From NCBI RefSeq assembly GCF_001426545.1, contig NZ_LMEZ01000009.1:310001-374000 (forward strand): 64,000 bases of DNA. The letters run 5' to 3'. This document shows, piece after piece, positions 8,483-17,030 of this stretch. The notes under the pieces are model-generated. The model had not been told where the DNA came from and searched no databases. It worked only from the letters and a program-made list of their open reading frames with translations. The stretch comes from Mycobacterium sp. Root135 (GTDB lineage: Bacteria > Actinomycetota > Actinomycetes > Mycobacteriales > Mycobacteriaceae). Made by a program: the position numbers and the translations under genes. The first letter of the stretch is position 1, and every line of letters starts with the position of its first letter.

Positions 8483-9877
8483 ATGCGAATCGCGGGTCAT
8501 ATCAGTGAGCTCATCGGAAACACGCCTCTCGTTCGGCTGAACTCCGTTGTGCCGGATGGAGCCGGGCTCGTAGCGGCCAAGATCGAGTACCTCAATCCGG
8601 GTGGCAGTTCCAAGGACCGCATAGCGATCAAGATGATCGACGCGGCCGAGGCGAGCGGTGAGCTCAAGCCAGGCGGCACGATCGTCGAGCCGACGTCCGG
8701 CAACACCGGGGTCGGGCTGGCCCTGGTGGCGCAGCAGCGCGGTTACAAGTGCATCTTCGTGTGCCCCGACAAGGTCAGCGAGGACAAGCGAAACGTGTTG
8801 CGCGCGTACGGCGCCGACGTCGTCGTCTCGCCGACCGCGGTGCCGCCCGACCATCCGGACAGCTACTACAGCGTCTCGGATCGTCTGGTGCGCGAGATCG
8901 ACGGCGCGTGGAAGCCCGACCAGTACTCCAATCCGAACGGCCCCGCCAGCCACTACGAGACGACGGGTCCGGAGATCTGGGCCGACACCGACGGGAAGAT
9001 CACCCACTTCGTCGCAGGCGTCGGCACCGGCGGCACGATCACCGGCGCAGGGCGCTACCTCAAGGAGGTGTCCGGCGGAGCCGTGAAGATCATTGGCGCT
9101 GACCCGGAGGGCTCGGTGTACTCGGGCGGAACGGGCAGGCCCTACCTCGTCGAGGGAGTGGGGGAGGACTTCTGGCCGTCGGCCTACGACCCCACCGTCA
9201 CCGACGAGATCATCGCGGTGTCCGACGCCGACTCCTTCGAGATGACGCGCCGCCTCGCCCGTGAAGAAGCGCTCCTGGTCGGTGGGTCGTGCGGAATGGC
9301 CGCCGTGGCCGCGATCCGGGTCGCCGAGAAGGCCGGACCGGACGCCGTCGTCGTGGTTCTCCTGCCCGACGGCGGAAGAGGTTATCTCTCAAAGATTTTC
9401 AGCGACACCTGGATGTCGTCCTACGGTTTTCTGCGGGACAGGCTCGACGGCTCGCTCGAACACACCACCGTCGGAGACGTGTTGCGGGGCAAATCGGGTG
9501 CGCTGCCCGACCTCGTCCACACCCACCCTTCGGAGACGGTGCGCGACGCCATCGGAATCCTCCGCGAGTACGGCGTCTCCCAGATGCCGGTCGTCGGGGC
9601 GGAACCGCCGGTCATGGCAGGTGAAGTGGCGGGAAGCGTGTCCGAGCGCGAACTGCTGTCAGCGGTATTCGAGGGCCGGGCGAAGCTCGCGGACGCGGTG
9701 TCGCAGCACATGAGCCCGGCCCTGCCGCTGATCGGCGCCGGTGAACTAGTCAGCACTGCCGCAAAGACATTGCGTGAAATCGACGCCGTGATGGTGGTCG
9801 AGGAGGGCAAGCCCGTCGGCGTGCTGACGCGGCACGACTTGCTGGGGTTCCTGTCGAACGGCACTGCTCGCCGGTAG
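8483..9877 (+). CDS. cbs: Cystathionine beta-synthase
   Basis: A 464-residue PLP enzyme that condenses serine with homocysteine to cystathionine in reverse transsulfuration. The PLP lysine is in NPGGSSKDRIA near residue 44. SGNTGVGLA near 75, GVGTGGTITGAGRYL near 178 and GGSCGMA near 265 are the fold-type-II phosphate-binding and cofactor loops. Residues from about 340 onward form two CBS domains (VRDAIGILREYGVSQMPVV and VVEEGKPVGVLTRHDLL), the regulatory module. Length equals the mycobacterial Cbs (Rv1077). ATG 8483 has no obvious Shine-Dalgarno but CACGAT lies 6 nt upstream, a possible leaderless arrangement. The partner metB lies about 4.6 kb downstream. Confidence 0.93.
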   Translation: MRIAGHISELIGNTPLVRLNSVVPDGAGLVAAKIEYLNPGGSSKDRIAIKMIDAAEASGELKPGGTIVEPTSGNTGVGLALVAQQRGYKCIFVCPDKVSEDKRNVLRAYGADVVVSPTAVPPDHPDSYYSVSDRLVREIDGAWKPDQYSNPNGPASHYETTGPEIWADTDGKITHFVAGVGTGGTITGAGRYLKEVSGGAVKIIGADPEGSVYSGGTGRPYLVEGVGEDFWPSAYDPTVTDEIIAVSDADSFEMTRRLAREEALLVGGSCGMAAVAAIRVAEKAGPDAVVVVLLPDGGRGYLSKIFSDTWMSSYGFLRDRLDGSLEHTTVGDVLRGKSGALPDLVHTHPSETVRDAIGILREYGVSQMPVVGAEPPVMAGEVAGSVSERELLSAVFEGRAKLADAVSQHMSPALPLIGAGELVSTAAKTLREIDAVMVVEEGKPVGVLTRHDLLGFLSNGTARR

Positions 9878-9890
9878 GAAGGCTGGCACC

Positions 9891-9907
9891 GGCGGCTTTA
9901 GGCCGCC
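9891..9907 (+). terminator. Short GC hairpin after cbs
   Basis: GGCGGC (9891-9896) pairs with GCCGCC (9902-9907) across a 5-nt loop, 14 bp after the cbs stop. There is no U tract, so termination is only possible. The rest of the 176-bp gap holds a second small CGGCC/GGCC hairpin and a TAGGGT -10-like hexamer at 10007-10012 before the next gene. Confidence 0.35.
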
Positions 9908-10053
9908 GCCAAACCGTTAGCCGAGGCAAGGATTTCAGGTTTACCCGGTCGATGGATCGGGTAATCAGATCGGCCTTTTGGCCGTCATTTTCAGCAAGTT
10001 CTCGGGTAGGGTAACAGCGCTCAGACCCCGCAACTGTTCACTGGAAGGCGTTC

Positions 10054-10389
10054 ATGACCGAGTATCCGCCGCCGCCTCCGGGCAATTACCCGCCTCCGCC
10101 TCCCGGGAACTATCCGCCGCCCGGGCCTGGAGTCCCGATGGCGCAGCCGAACAACTACTTGGTCTGGGCGATCCTGGTGACGGTGTTCTGCTGCCTTCCA
10201 CTGGGAATCGTGTCGATCGTCAAGGCCACTCAGGTGTCTGGGCTATGGGGTCAAGGCCGCTACGCCGAGGCGCAGAAGTCGGCTGACGATGCCAAGAAGT
10301 TCGCCATGTGGGGCGCGATCGCTGGCGTGATCTTCGGTGTCATCTACGGGATCTTCACGGTGGTCGTCGGCGCCGACGCGTTCTCGTAA
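10054..10389 (+). CDS. CD225/dispanin family small membrane protein with proline-rich tail
   Basis: A 111-residue protein. Residues 1-28 are a Pro-rich tail with two PPPPPGNY-type repeats. Two hydrophobic segments follow (about 34-58 and 85-108), separated by a hydrophilic helix with KATQVSGLWGQGRYAEAQ, the pattern of CD225/dispanin-type proteins. Cellular role is not known; such proteins sit in the inner membrane with the tail cytoplasmic. GGAAGG (10043-10048) precedes ATG 10054. It is the first of a run of small membrane-protein genes ending at 13278 and is 11 bp from the next one. Confidence 0.78.
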   Translation: MTEYPPPPPGNYPPPPPGNYPPPGPGVPMAQPNNYLVWAILVTVFCCLPLGIVSIVKATQVSGLWGQGRYAEAQKSADDAKKFAMWGAIAGVIFGVIYGIFTVVVGADAFS

Positions 10390-10400
10390 CCAACGAACCG

Positions 10401-10829
10401 ATGCTTGAGACGCGTCAACCAAAGGCTCTGACGTCACTGAGTCCACCGCTAGGGGTGGCTGTGGTCGCCGGGTTGGCGTGCTGCGTCGTTTGGGTGGGCG
10501 ATCCGCTGACACCGGGCGGAATGCTCCCCGTATGTCCCACGAAGGCGTTGTTGGGCATTGACTGTCCGGGATGTGGAAGCCTGCGCATGATTTACTCCCT
10601 GCTACACGGTGACGTCCTCGGCGCACTTCGCTTCAATGCCCTCGGGCTCGTCTCGGTGTTGTTCTTGCTCTGGGCCTTTGGCGCCTGGACCTACGGTCGT
10701 GTCGTCGGTCGACGCATCAATAGTTGGCAGCATCGACGCTGGGCGGCCGCCGTGGCATTGGTGCTGGTGTCCGTCTGGTTCGTCGTCCGCAATGTACCGA
10801 GCGCGCCGTTTACTTCGTTGTATGTCTAG
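10401..10829 (+). CDS. DUF2752 membrane protein
   Basis: A 142-residue protein with about three hydrophobic segments (18-40, 78-98, 112-132). It has the DUF2752 signature cysteines and PGCG motif (LLGIDCPGCGSLR, residues 50-62) followed by the conserved LLHGDVLGALRFN. Function of the family is unknown. ATG 10401 is chosen as the first start after the upstream stop, 11 bp away; no strong Shine-Dalgarno is seen, which fits translational coupling. It lies inside the block of proline-tailed membrane-protein genes. Confidence 0.75.
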   Translation: MLETRQPKALTSLSPPLGVAVVAGLACCVVWVGDPLTPGGMLPVCPTKALLGIDCPGCGSLRMIYSLLHGDVLGALRFNALGLVSVLFLLWAFGAWTYGRVVGRRINSWQHRRWAAAVALVLVSVWFVVRNVPSAPFTSLYV

Positions 10830-10888
10830 TTCACAACGGGTTCCGAACAGCGAGCCCGAACTGAGTTCAGCCGAAAGGTAAGTCGACC

Positions 10889-11935
10889 ATGACCAACCCG
10901 CCTCCGCCCGAGGGCAATTACCCCCCACCCCCGCCCGAGGGCAACTACCCGCCACCTCCGCAGGGCAACTACCCGCCGCCGCCTCCCCAGGGTGGCTACG
11001 GAGCGCCGCCTCCGCCCCCACAGGGTGGTTATGGAGCGCCGCCTCCGCCGCCGCATGGCAATTACCCACCCCCGCCGCAGGGCAACTACCCGCCGCCACC
11101 ACCGCCGCAGGGCGGCTACGCACCGCCTCCTCCTGGCAGTTACCCACCGCCGCAGGGCGATTGGGGCCAGCCGCAGGGCGGCTACCCGCCGCAGGGCGGT
11201 TACGGCGGCTACCCGCCGGCCGGTAACTCCGGGGTCGACATCGGCGAGACGTTCGGCTGGGCATGGAACAAGTTCAGCAAGAACGCAGTCGTGCTCATCG
11301 TCCCGACGCTGGTCTACGGGCTCGTGCTCGGCGCGCTCTACGGGATCATCACCGTCGCCTCGGGTGCACTGGCTCCGACGTCCGAGAGCAGCTACGACTC
11401 CTATGACGGCGGAGCGAGCTACTCCTTCAGCGCAGGCCTCGGCGTGGCAAGCATCATCACGATGCTCCTCGGCTACCTGGTGCTGTTCGTCGTGGGCGGC
11501 GCCATCTCGTCGGCCTACTACGGCGGCCTGCTGGACATCGCCAACGGGACACCGGTCGAGATCGGCTCGTTCTTCAAGCCGCGCAACGTCGGCAGCGTGC
11601 TGATCGCCAGCCTGCTCGTCGGCATCGCCAGCTCGATCGGCTCGTTCCTCTGCGTGATCCCGGGTCTCATCGTCACGATCTTCACGCTCTTCACGACGGT
11701 CTCGATCGTCGAGCGCGGGTTGTCGCCGATCGACGGCATCAAGGCGAGCATCGACATCGTCAAGGGCAACTTCGTTCCGGCGCTGCTCACCTGGCTGATC
11801 ACTCTCGTCATCGTCGGTGTCGGCGCGCTGCTCTGCGGTATCGGCCTTCTGGTCGCAGCTCCAGTGGCCGCACTGTTCCTCGTACACGCATACCGGAAGC
11901 TGACCGGCGGACAGGTCGCACCACTGACCCCGTAG
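10889..11935 (+). CDS. Proline-rich-tail polytopic membrane protein
   Basis: A 348-residue protein. Residues 1-115 are a low-complexity Pro/Gly/Tyr/Gln tail of imperfect repeats (units such as PPPPQGNY and PPPPPQGGYGA). Residues 125-340 form a membrane domain with about five hydrophobic segments. It carries ETFGWAWNKFSKNAVVLIVP and FTLFTTVSIVERGLSPIDGI, typical of DUF975/glycerophosphoryl-diester-phosphodiesterase-type membrane domains. No enzymatic motif is visible. AAAGG lies 10 nt before ATG 10889. The DNA repeats of the tail make this stretch prone to length changes. It belongs to the same tandem run as the CD225 and RDD proteins. Confidence 0.75.
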   Translation: MTNPPPPEGNYPPPPPEGNYPPPPQGNYPPPPPQGGYGAPPPPPQGGYGAPPPPPHGNYPPPPQGNYPPPPPPQGGYAPPPPGSYPPPQGDWGQPQGGYPPQGGYGGYPPAGNSGVDIGETFGWAWNKFSKNAVVLIVPTLVYGLVLGALYGIITVASGALAPTSESSYDSYDGGASYSFSAGLGVASIITMLLGYLVLFVVGGAISSAYYGGLLDIANGTPVEIGSFFKPRNVGSVLIASLLVGIASSIGSFLCVIPGLIVTIFTLFTTVSIVERGLSPIDGIKASIDIVKGNFVPALLTWLITLVIVGVGALLCGIGLLVAAPVAALFLVHAYRKLTGGQVAPLTP

Positions 11936-12022
11936 CGAACCTCGGGCGTTGCAGCAAAACGACGACCTGGTGGATCGTGCCCTCGTACGCTGCCCTCAAC
12001 GCCAACGAAAGTTAGGACCGAG

Positions 12023-12709
12023 ATGACGAATCCATCGCCGCCTCCTGGTGACTTCCCGTCCTCAACCCCTCCCGGTGGCAACTACCCGTCGCCGCCGGAG
12101 GGTGGGTATCCGGCGCCCCCACCTCCCGGCGGCGGATACGCTCCTCCGCCTCCCGGTGGTGGCTACGCGCAGCCCGGTGGGTACGGGGTCGGCGGTGGAT
12201 ACGGCACCGGACCCGAGCAGTACACGCCGTGGCTCACGCGCGTGCTCGCGTGGTTGATCGACTGGGCTCCGGTCGCGATCCTCTCGGGCATTGGCTCGAT
12301 CTTCCTGGTCACCCTTCAGAAGGTCGAAACCGTCTGCATCACCGACGATTCCGAGTACCAGCTCGGCGACTTCTGTGCCACGGGCAGCAACGGTCCTTCA
12401 GGCGTGGCCTGGGCGATATACGGGGTGCTTGAACTGATCTCGCTGGCCTACCTGATCTGGAATCTCGGCCTGAAGCAGGGCAACACGGGCTCCAGCGTCG
12501 GGAAGGGCATCATGAAGTTCAAGGTCGTCGGCGAGGAGACGGGCCAGCCGATCGGCTTCGGCAAGTCCGTCGTGCGCGAGCTGATCTACATCGTGGCCAA
12601 CGTCGTGTGCTTCGTCCCCTGGCTCCTCGCCGTGCTGTTTCCGCTGTGGGACCAGAAACGTCAGTCGTTGGTCGACAAGCTGATCAAGACGGTCTGCGTT
12701 CCGCTCTGA
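12023..12709 (+). CDS. pra: Proline-rich antigen Pra (RDD family membrane protein)
   Basis: A 228-residue protein with a Pro/Gly-rich tail (residues 1-65, units like PPPPGGGYA) joined to an RDD domain. The domain has LTRVLAWLIDWAPVAIL (Arg and Asp of the RDD signature), a central pair of hydrophobic segments, and a C-terminal LFPLWDQKRQSLVDKLIKT typical of RDD proteins. It matches the mycobacterial proline-rich antigen Rv1078 in architecture and approximate length. Two cysteines in the periplasmic loop (VETVCITDD and GDFCATG) could form a disulfide. The transported or sensed ligand is unknown. A strong hairpin terminator follows at 12716. Confidence 0.83.
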   Translation: MTNPSPPPGDFPSSTPPGGNYPSPPEGGYPAPPPPGGGYAPPPPGGGYAQPGGYGVGGGYGTGPEQYTPWLTRVLAWLIDWAPVAILSGIGSIFLVTLQKVETVCITDDSEYQLGDFCATGSNGPSGVAWAIYGVLELISLAYLIWNLGLKQGNTGSSVGKGIMKFKVVGEETGQPIGFGKSVVRELIYIVANVVCFVPWLLAVLFPLWDQKRQSLVDKLIKTVCVPL

Positions 12710-12715
12710 TCCGGT

Positions 12716-12760
12716 CGACGATGCCGCCTGTCCGCCGTGCGCGGGCAGGCGGCATCGTCG
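12716..12760 (+). terminator. Strong intrinsic hairpin after pra
   Basis: A 15-bp perfect stem (12716-12730 with 12746-12760) extends inward by about five further pairs including one G-U, leaving a 5-nt loop, and ends in TT. It separates pra from the following RDD gene. Confidence 0.8.
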
Positions 12761-12765
12761 TTCGG

Positions 12766-12771
12766 TAGCGT
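12766..12771 (+). promoter_or_regulatory. -10 element for leaderless RDD gene
   Basis: TAGCGT is followed by 6 nt and then the GTG at 12778, the spacing expected if the GTG is the transcription start. Confidence 0.55.
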
Positions 12772-12777
12772 CGAACC

Positions 12778-13278
12778 GTGAGTCGTCCGGATCTCGAGCA
12801 GAAGTCGAGCCTTGCGTCGTGGCCGCGACGGGTCGCGGCGGCCGTGGTGGACTGGATCCCCATCGTCGCGCTGGCGCTTCTGGCCGTCGCGCTGGTGTGG
12901 GTGACGAGAAACCCGCTGTGCGACGGGGATCCGTCAGTGCGCGATCTCGGCCCGCAGTGTGGCGATTCGGGCGCGACCACGGTGGGTTGGTGGTGCTTCG
13001 TCGCCTGCTGGCTGGCGGGGCTCGGTTACGCGCTTTGGAACTTTGGCCTACGTCAGGGTCGCACGGGTGCGAGCGTCGGCAAGGGCCTGTTGGGCATCCG
13101 GGTGCTCGACGCGATGACGCTTCAGCCGATTGGCTTCTGGCGGTCGGTGATTCGCCAACTCGTCCACGTCGTCGACGTCGTGACCCTTGGGTTGGGCTTG
13201 CTGTGGCCGCTGTGGGATCGCAAGCGTCAGACCTTCGCCGACAAGCTGTCGTCGACGGTGGTCAGCGGAACGCGCTGA
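12778..13278 (+). CDS. RDD family membrane protein
   Basis: A 166-residue RDD-domain protein without a proline-rich tail, apparently a paralogue of pra. It has WPRRVAAAVVDWIPIVAL near residue 15, a periplasmic loop with two cysteines (NPLCDGD and GPQCGDSG), WNFGLRQGRTGASVGKGLLG near 88 and WPLWDRKRQTFADKLSSTV at the end. These line up with the equivalent blocks of the upstream RDD protein. Start is GTG 12778 with a leaderless-type -10. Its 3' end overlaps the convergent acyl-CoA dehydrogenase gene by 17 bp. Function unknown. Confidence 0.82.
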   Translation: MSRPDLEQKSSLASWPRRVAAAVVDWIPIVALALLAVALVWVTRNPLCDGDPSVRDLGPQCGDSGATTVGWWCFVACWLAGLGYALWNFGLRQGRTGASVGKGLLGIRVLDAMTLQPIGFWRSVIRQLVHVVDVVTLGLGLLWPLWDRKRQTFADKLSSTVVSGTR

Positions 13279-14428
13279 CGCCCGTCAGTGCCTCGCCGAT
13301 CACCAACTGGTGCACCTCGGAGGTGCCCTCGTAGGTCAGCACCGACTCGAGGTTGTTGGCATGGCGGATCACCGGATACTCCAACGTGATTCCGTTGGCG
13401 CCCAACAGGGTTCGGCACTGACGGGCGATCTTGATCGCCTCACGCACGTTGTTGAGCTTGCCGAAGCTGACCTGTTCGGGCTTGATCTTGCCGTCGTCCT
13501 TGAGCTTGCCAAGGTGCAGCGCCAGCAGTTGCGCCTTGCCCAATTCAACTGCCATGTCGGCGATCTTGGCTTGAGTCAACTGGTACCCGGCCAGCGGCTT
13601 GTCGAAGACCTCCCTGGTGCCGACGTAGTCCAACGCCGTCTCCAGGCAATCCCTTGCCGCGCCCACCGCGCCGAACACGATGCCGAACCGCGCCTCCGAC
13701 AGACAGGCCAACGGGCCCGACAAGCCCCGTGCGCCAGGAAGTTTCGCGTCATCCGGCAGGCGGACGTCGTCGAGGCTGAACTCCGAGGTGACCGACGCCC
13801 GCAGCGACATCTTGTGGGTCATCTCCCGGGCGCTGAAGCCCGGCGTCGTCGTCGGGACCGCGAACCCGATGACGCCTTCGTCGGCGCGGGCCCACACGAT
13901 CGCCACGTCGGCGATGGAGGCGTTGGTGATCCACATCTTCGACCCGTTGAGGATCCAGTCGGATCCGTCGCGCCGCGCGGTCGTCCGCATGCCACCGGGG
14001 TTGGAGCCGAAGTCCGGTTCCGTCAGCCCGAAGCAGCCGATCAGTTCGCCCGCGGCCATGCCTGGGAGCCAGTGCTCGCGCTGCTCCTCGCTGCCCCAGC
14101 GGTGAATGGCGAACATCGCGAGGGAGCCCTGCACCGACACCAGGCTGCGAAGGCCGCTGTCGACGGCCTCCAGCTCCTGGCACACCAGCCCGTAGGCGGT
14201 GGCCGACGACCCGCTGCAGCCGTACCCCTCCAGGTGCATGCCGAGCAGTCCCAGCTTGCCGATCTCGACGGCCAGGTCGCGGACGGGGACCTCACCGGTC
14301 TCGAACCACTCGGCGATGTGCGGGCGCAGGCGGGACTCGCCGAACTGCCGGACCATGGTGCGCAGCTCGAGGTCCTCGGGCGTCAGCAGCGTGTCGAGGT
14401 CGAGGAGACTTTCGATCGTCGTGGACAT
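13262..14428 (-). CDS. Acyl-CoA dehydrogenase, glutaryl-CoA dehydrogenase-like
   Basis: A 388-residue FAD flavoenzyme that would oxidise (and for glutaryl-CoA also decarboxylate) an acyl-CoA thioester. Blocks seen are GCFGLTEPDFGSNPGGMRT near 128, NGSKMWITNASIADV near 156 and SEARFGIVFGAVGAA near 232. The C-terminal YEGTSEVHQLVIG carries the catalytic Glu of the family. The arrangement is closest to glutaryl-CoA dehydrogenases from memory; a substrate-defining Arg was not confirmed. ATG 14428 was chosen over an upstream in-frame start because the remaining N-terminus is unlike the family. The gene diverges from metB and overlaps the RDD gene tail-to-tail. Confidence 0.85.
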   Translation of the reverse strand: MSTTIESLLDLDTLLTPEDLELRTMVRQFGESRLRPHIAEWFETGEVPVRDLAVEIGKLGLLGMHLEGYGCSGSSATAYGLVCQELEAVDSGLRSLVSVQGSLAMFAIHRWGSEEQREHWLPGMAAGELIGCFGLTEPDFGSNPGGMRTTARRDGSDWILNGSKMWITNASIADVAIVWARADEGVIGFAVPTTTPGFSAREMTHKMSLRASVTSEFSLDDVRLPDDAKLPGARGLSGPLACLSEARFGIVFGAVGAARDCLETALDYVGTREVFDKPLAGYQLTQAKIADMAVELGKAQLLALHLGKLKDDGKIKPEQVSFGKLNNVREAIKIARQCRTLLGANGITLEYPVIRHANNLESVLTYEGTSEVHQLVIGEALTGVSAFR

Positions 14429-14470
14429 GCAGTTCGTTCTACACCTGCGCTCGCCGCCACTCGGCACCGT

Positions 14471-14476
14471 TACCCT
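14471..14476 (+). promoter_or_regulatory. -10 element for metB
   Basis: TACCCT lies 5 nt before GTG 14482 and 8 nt before ATG 14485, consistent with leaderless or near-leaderless transcription. Confidence 0.5.
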
Positions 14477-14484
14477 GAACGGTG

Positions 14485-15663
14485 ATGAGTGAGCAGCGTT
14501 CCAAGGCAGATGCGTACCGCGCCTACGGTCCCGCGACCAGGGCCATCCATGCCGGTTACCGGCCCGATCCGGCGACCGGCGCGGTCAACGCGCCCATCTA
14601 CGCGAGTTCCACCTTCGCGCAGGACGGCGTCGGCGGTCTCCGTGGCGGCTACGAGTACGCCCGCACCGGCAACCCGACGCGTGCGGCGCTCGAGGCGGGC
14701 CTGGCGGCAGTAGAGGGTGCCACGTTCGGGCGGGCCTTCAGCTCGGGCATGGCGGCCACCGACTGCACGCTGCGCGCCGTGCTGCGGCCCGGCGACCACG
14801 TCGTCATCCCCGACGACGCGTACGGCGGCACGTTCCGGCTGATCGACAAGGTGTTCACGCAGTGGGGCGTGACGCACACTCCCGTCGCGCTGACCGATCT
14901 CGACGCGGTACGCGCCGCGATCACCCCCGCGACCAAGCTGGTGTGGGTGGAGACGCCCACCAACCCGCTGCTGTCGATCGCCGACATTGCGGGAATCGCC
15001 CAGCTGGCGTCGGACGCCGGTGTGAAGGTGTTGGTGGACAACACCTTTGCCTCGCCGGCCCTGCAACAACCGTTGGCCCTCGGCGCCGACATCGTGCTGC
15101 ACTCCACCACCAAGTACATCGGCGGACACTCCGACGTCGTCGGCGGCGCACTGCTGACCAACGACGAGGAGCTCGACGACGCGTTCGCGTTCCTGCAGAA
15201 CGGCGCTGGCGCGGTGCCCGGCCCGTTCGACGCCTACCTGACGATGCGCGGGTTGAAGACGCTGTCGCTGCGGATGGAGCGACACAGCGCCAACGGAGCG
15301 CGGGTGGCCGAATTCCTCGCCGAGCACGCCGCCGTCGACGCGGTGCTCTACCCGGGCTTGGCGAGCCACCCCAACCACGACGTCGCGGCCCGTCAGATGT
15401 CCGGCTTCGGCGGCATGGTGTCGGCCCGGCTCAAGGGCGGAAGGGACGCCGCGCACCAACTGTGCGCGCGGACAGAGATATTCATCCTCGCCGAGTCTCT
15501 CGGCGGGGTGGAGTCGCTGATCGAGCATCCCGGCGCGATGACCCATGCGTCCACGGCGGGTTCGCAGCTCGAGGTGCCCGACGACCTGGTCCGGCTGTCC
15601 GTCGGCATCGAGGACGTCGCCGACCTGCTCGGCGACTTGGAACAGGCCCTAGGAAAGCGCTGA
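14485..15663 (+). CDS. metB: Cystathionine gamma-synthase
   Basis: A fold-type-I PLP enzyme of 392 residues in the Cys/Met metabolism family. It would form cystathionine from an activated homoserine and cysteine, or act as a gamma-lyase. YEYARTGNPTRAALE near 55, SSGMAATD near 87, VETPTNPLL near 152, VDNTFASP near 180 and the PLP lysine in LHSTTKYIGGHSDVVGG near 205 are all intact. C-terminal SLGGVESLIEHPGAMTH is also diagnostic. Start may be ATG 14485 or GTG 14482. It lies close to cbs as in M. tuberculosis (Rv1077/Rv1079). Its last 15 bp overlap the convergent GPP34 gene. Confidence 0.92.
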   Translation: MSEQRSKADAYRAYGPATRAIHAGYRPDPATGAVNAPIYASSTFAQDGVGGLRGGYEYARTGNPTRAALEAGLAAVEGATFGRAFSSGMAATDCTLRAVLRPGDHVVIPDDAYGGTFRLIDKVFTQWGVTHTPVALTDLDAVRAAITPATKLVWVETPTNPLLSIADIAGIAQLASDAGVKVLVDNTFASPALQQPLALGADIVLHSTTKYIGGHSDVVGGALLTNDEELDDAFAFLQNGAGAVPGPFDAYLTMRGLKTLSLRMERHSANGARVAEFLAEHAAVDAVLYPGLASHPNHDVAARQMSGFGGMVSARLKGGRDAAHQLCARTEIFILAESLGGVESLIEHPGAMTHASTAGSQLEVPDDLVRLSVGIEDVADLLGDLEQALGKR

Positions 15664-16311
15664 GCGCAACGCGGAGGCGGTGACGGCGAGGTTGACCTCT
15701 GGCAGCGCCGTCGGATACTCGTCGACCCAACTGCCACTGGCGATTTCGGTGGCGCGCGAGTGCACCCAGCGCCACCCGCGGTCGTTGAGGCTCAGCAGTG
15801 CCCCTAGTCCGTCAGCGGCGTGCAGCACGGTCACGATGGCCGCCGTCGCAGGTGTGGGCGGACGACGGTCGAACAGCGCCGCCAACAGATCGGTTCTGGC
15901 GGCGGCGACCCGCTCGCGACGGGTCAGCGGCCAGGCGTACACGGGATTGAAGCGCGACGACGGCACCCGAACGCGGCTGATCTGTCCGAGTCGCTCGAGG
16001 TGCAGTGCCACGTTGTCCTGCGCGTTCTTGCTCACCTTTGCGACGGCGCGCGACGGTGACAGCGGCTCCTTCTGAAGCAGCGCAAACGCCGGCTCGACGA
16101 CGGGATCGGTGGCACGGCCTGCCCGAAGCGCCACCAGCCGGCCCGGCTGGACGGCGTCACCGGGGGCGGACGGCCGAACCCGGCATGCCAACGCGAGGTC
16201 GAGCAAGACGGCAGCCGCCAACGCCCGTTCCCGCCGCTGGGGGTCCAGCGCGGGTTGGGCGGTGGCGTTGTCGACGAGCAGGAGAAAGAGATCTTCGGCG
16301 ATCTGCGCCAT
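15649..16311 (-). CDS. GPP34 (GOLPH3/Vps74-like) family phosphoprotein
   Basis: A 220-residue, mostly helical soluble protein. N-terminal IAEDLFLLLVDNATAQP and a distal VLHAADGLGALLSLNDRGW are typical of the GPP34 family. In eukaryotes it binds phosphoinositides and glycosyltransferases at the Golgi. Its actinobacterial role is unknown; a lipid-membrane adaptor function is a guess. It lies 11 bp upstream of the greA stop region on the same strand as greA, and overlaps the 3' end of metB by 15 bp. No signal peptide or membrane segment is seen. Confidence 0.78.
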   Translation of the reverse strand: MAQIAEDLFLLLVDNATAQPALDPQRRERALAAAVLLDLALACRVRPSAPGDAVQPGRLVALRAGRATDPVVEPAFALLQKEPLSPSRAVAKVSKNAQDNVALHLERLGQISRVRVPSSRFNPVYAWPLTRRERVAAARTDLLAALFDRRPPTPATAAIVTVLHAADGLGALLSLNDRGWRWVHSRATEIASGSWVDEYPTALPEVNLAVTASALRSALS

Positions 16312-16324
16312 GAACGACTGCGGG

Positions 16325-16813
16325 CTAGGAGTGGTACGGCTCCGCGCTCATCAGCTCGACCTCGATGGTGCTGCCGTTGGGCACGACGAAGCTGCGCTTG
16401 TCGCCGACCTTCGCGTCGATGATCGCGCCACCGAGTGGCGACTTCGGCGAGTAGACCTCGAGCTTCCCGTCGGTCACGCCTTCCTGGCGGGTTCCGATAA
16501 GGAACGTCTCGGTGTCGCCGTCCGCGAACTTGACTTTGACGACCGAGCCGGGCAGCGCGACGCCGGACTGCTTGGGGGCCTCGCCCACCTTGGCGTTGTT
16601 GAGCAGCTCCTGGAGCTGACGAATCCGGGCTTCCTGCTGCCCCTGATCCTCACGCGCCTGGTGGTAACCGCCGTTTTCGCGGAGGTCGCCCTCTTCGCGT
16701 CGATCGTTGATCTCGGCGGCGATGATCGGTCGGTTCGCGATGAGCTGGTCGAGCTCGGCCTTCAGCCGGTCGAATGCGTCTTCGGTGAGCCAGGTGACCT
16801 GGGTATCCGTCAT
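16325..16813 (-). CDS. greA: Transcription elongation factor GreA
   Basis: A 162-residue RNA polymerase secondary-channel factor that stimulates cleavage of backtracked transcripts. The N-terminal coiled coil carries the tip acidic pair in NDRREEGDLRENGGYHQARE (residues 36-55). The C-terminal FKBP-like domain ends with YSPKSPLGGAIIDAKVGD. ATG 16813 has AGGAGC upstream and gives the usual GreA length; the frame open further upstream has no homology. The 217-bp gap to the DUF4307 gene likely contains its promoter: on the minus strand an extended -10-like TGCTAAGAT lies near 16940. No riboswitch was recognised. Confidence 0.94.
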   Translation of the reverse strand: MTDTQVTWLTEDAFDRLKAELDQLIANRPIIAAEINDRREEGDLRENGGYHQAREDQGQQEARIRQLQELLNNAKVGEAPKQSGVALPGSVVKVKFADGDTETFLIGTRQEGVTDGKLEVYSPKSPLGGAIIDAKVGDKRSFVVPNGSTIEVELMSAEPYHS

Positions 16814-17030
16814 GTCGTGGCGCTCCTGTCCTTGTGTCGCGCTGTCAGCGGGATCAGTCGGCGTGTGCCGCAATCGCAGGCGCTGAGGGCGCATTAAAGC
16901 AGCAATACACGGCTCCAGTAGGAACCGTGTACGAGGTCCATCTTAGCACCGCCAGGACAGCCGTTTTTCATGTATTGGCTGTTCGGCGTTCTCCGGACGG
17001 TTGCCCGACGCCCCCGTCGGCCAAACCTCG

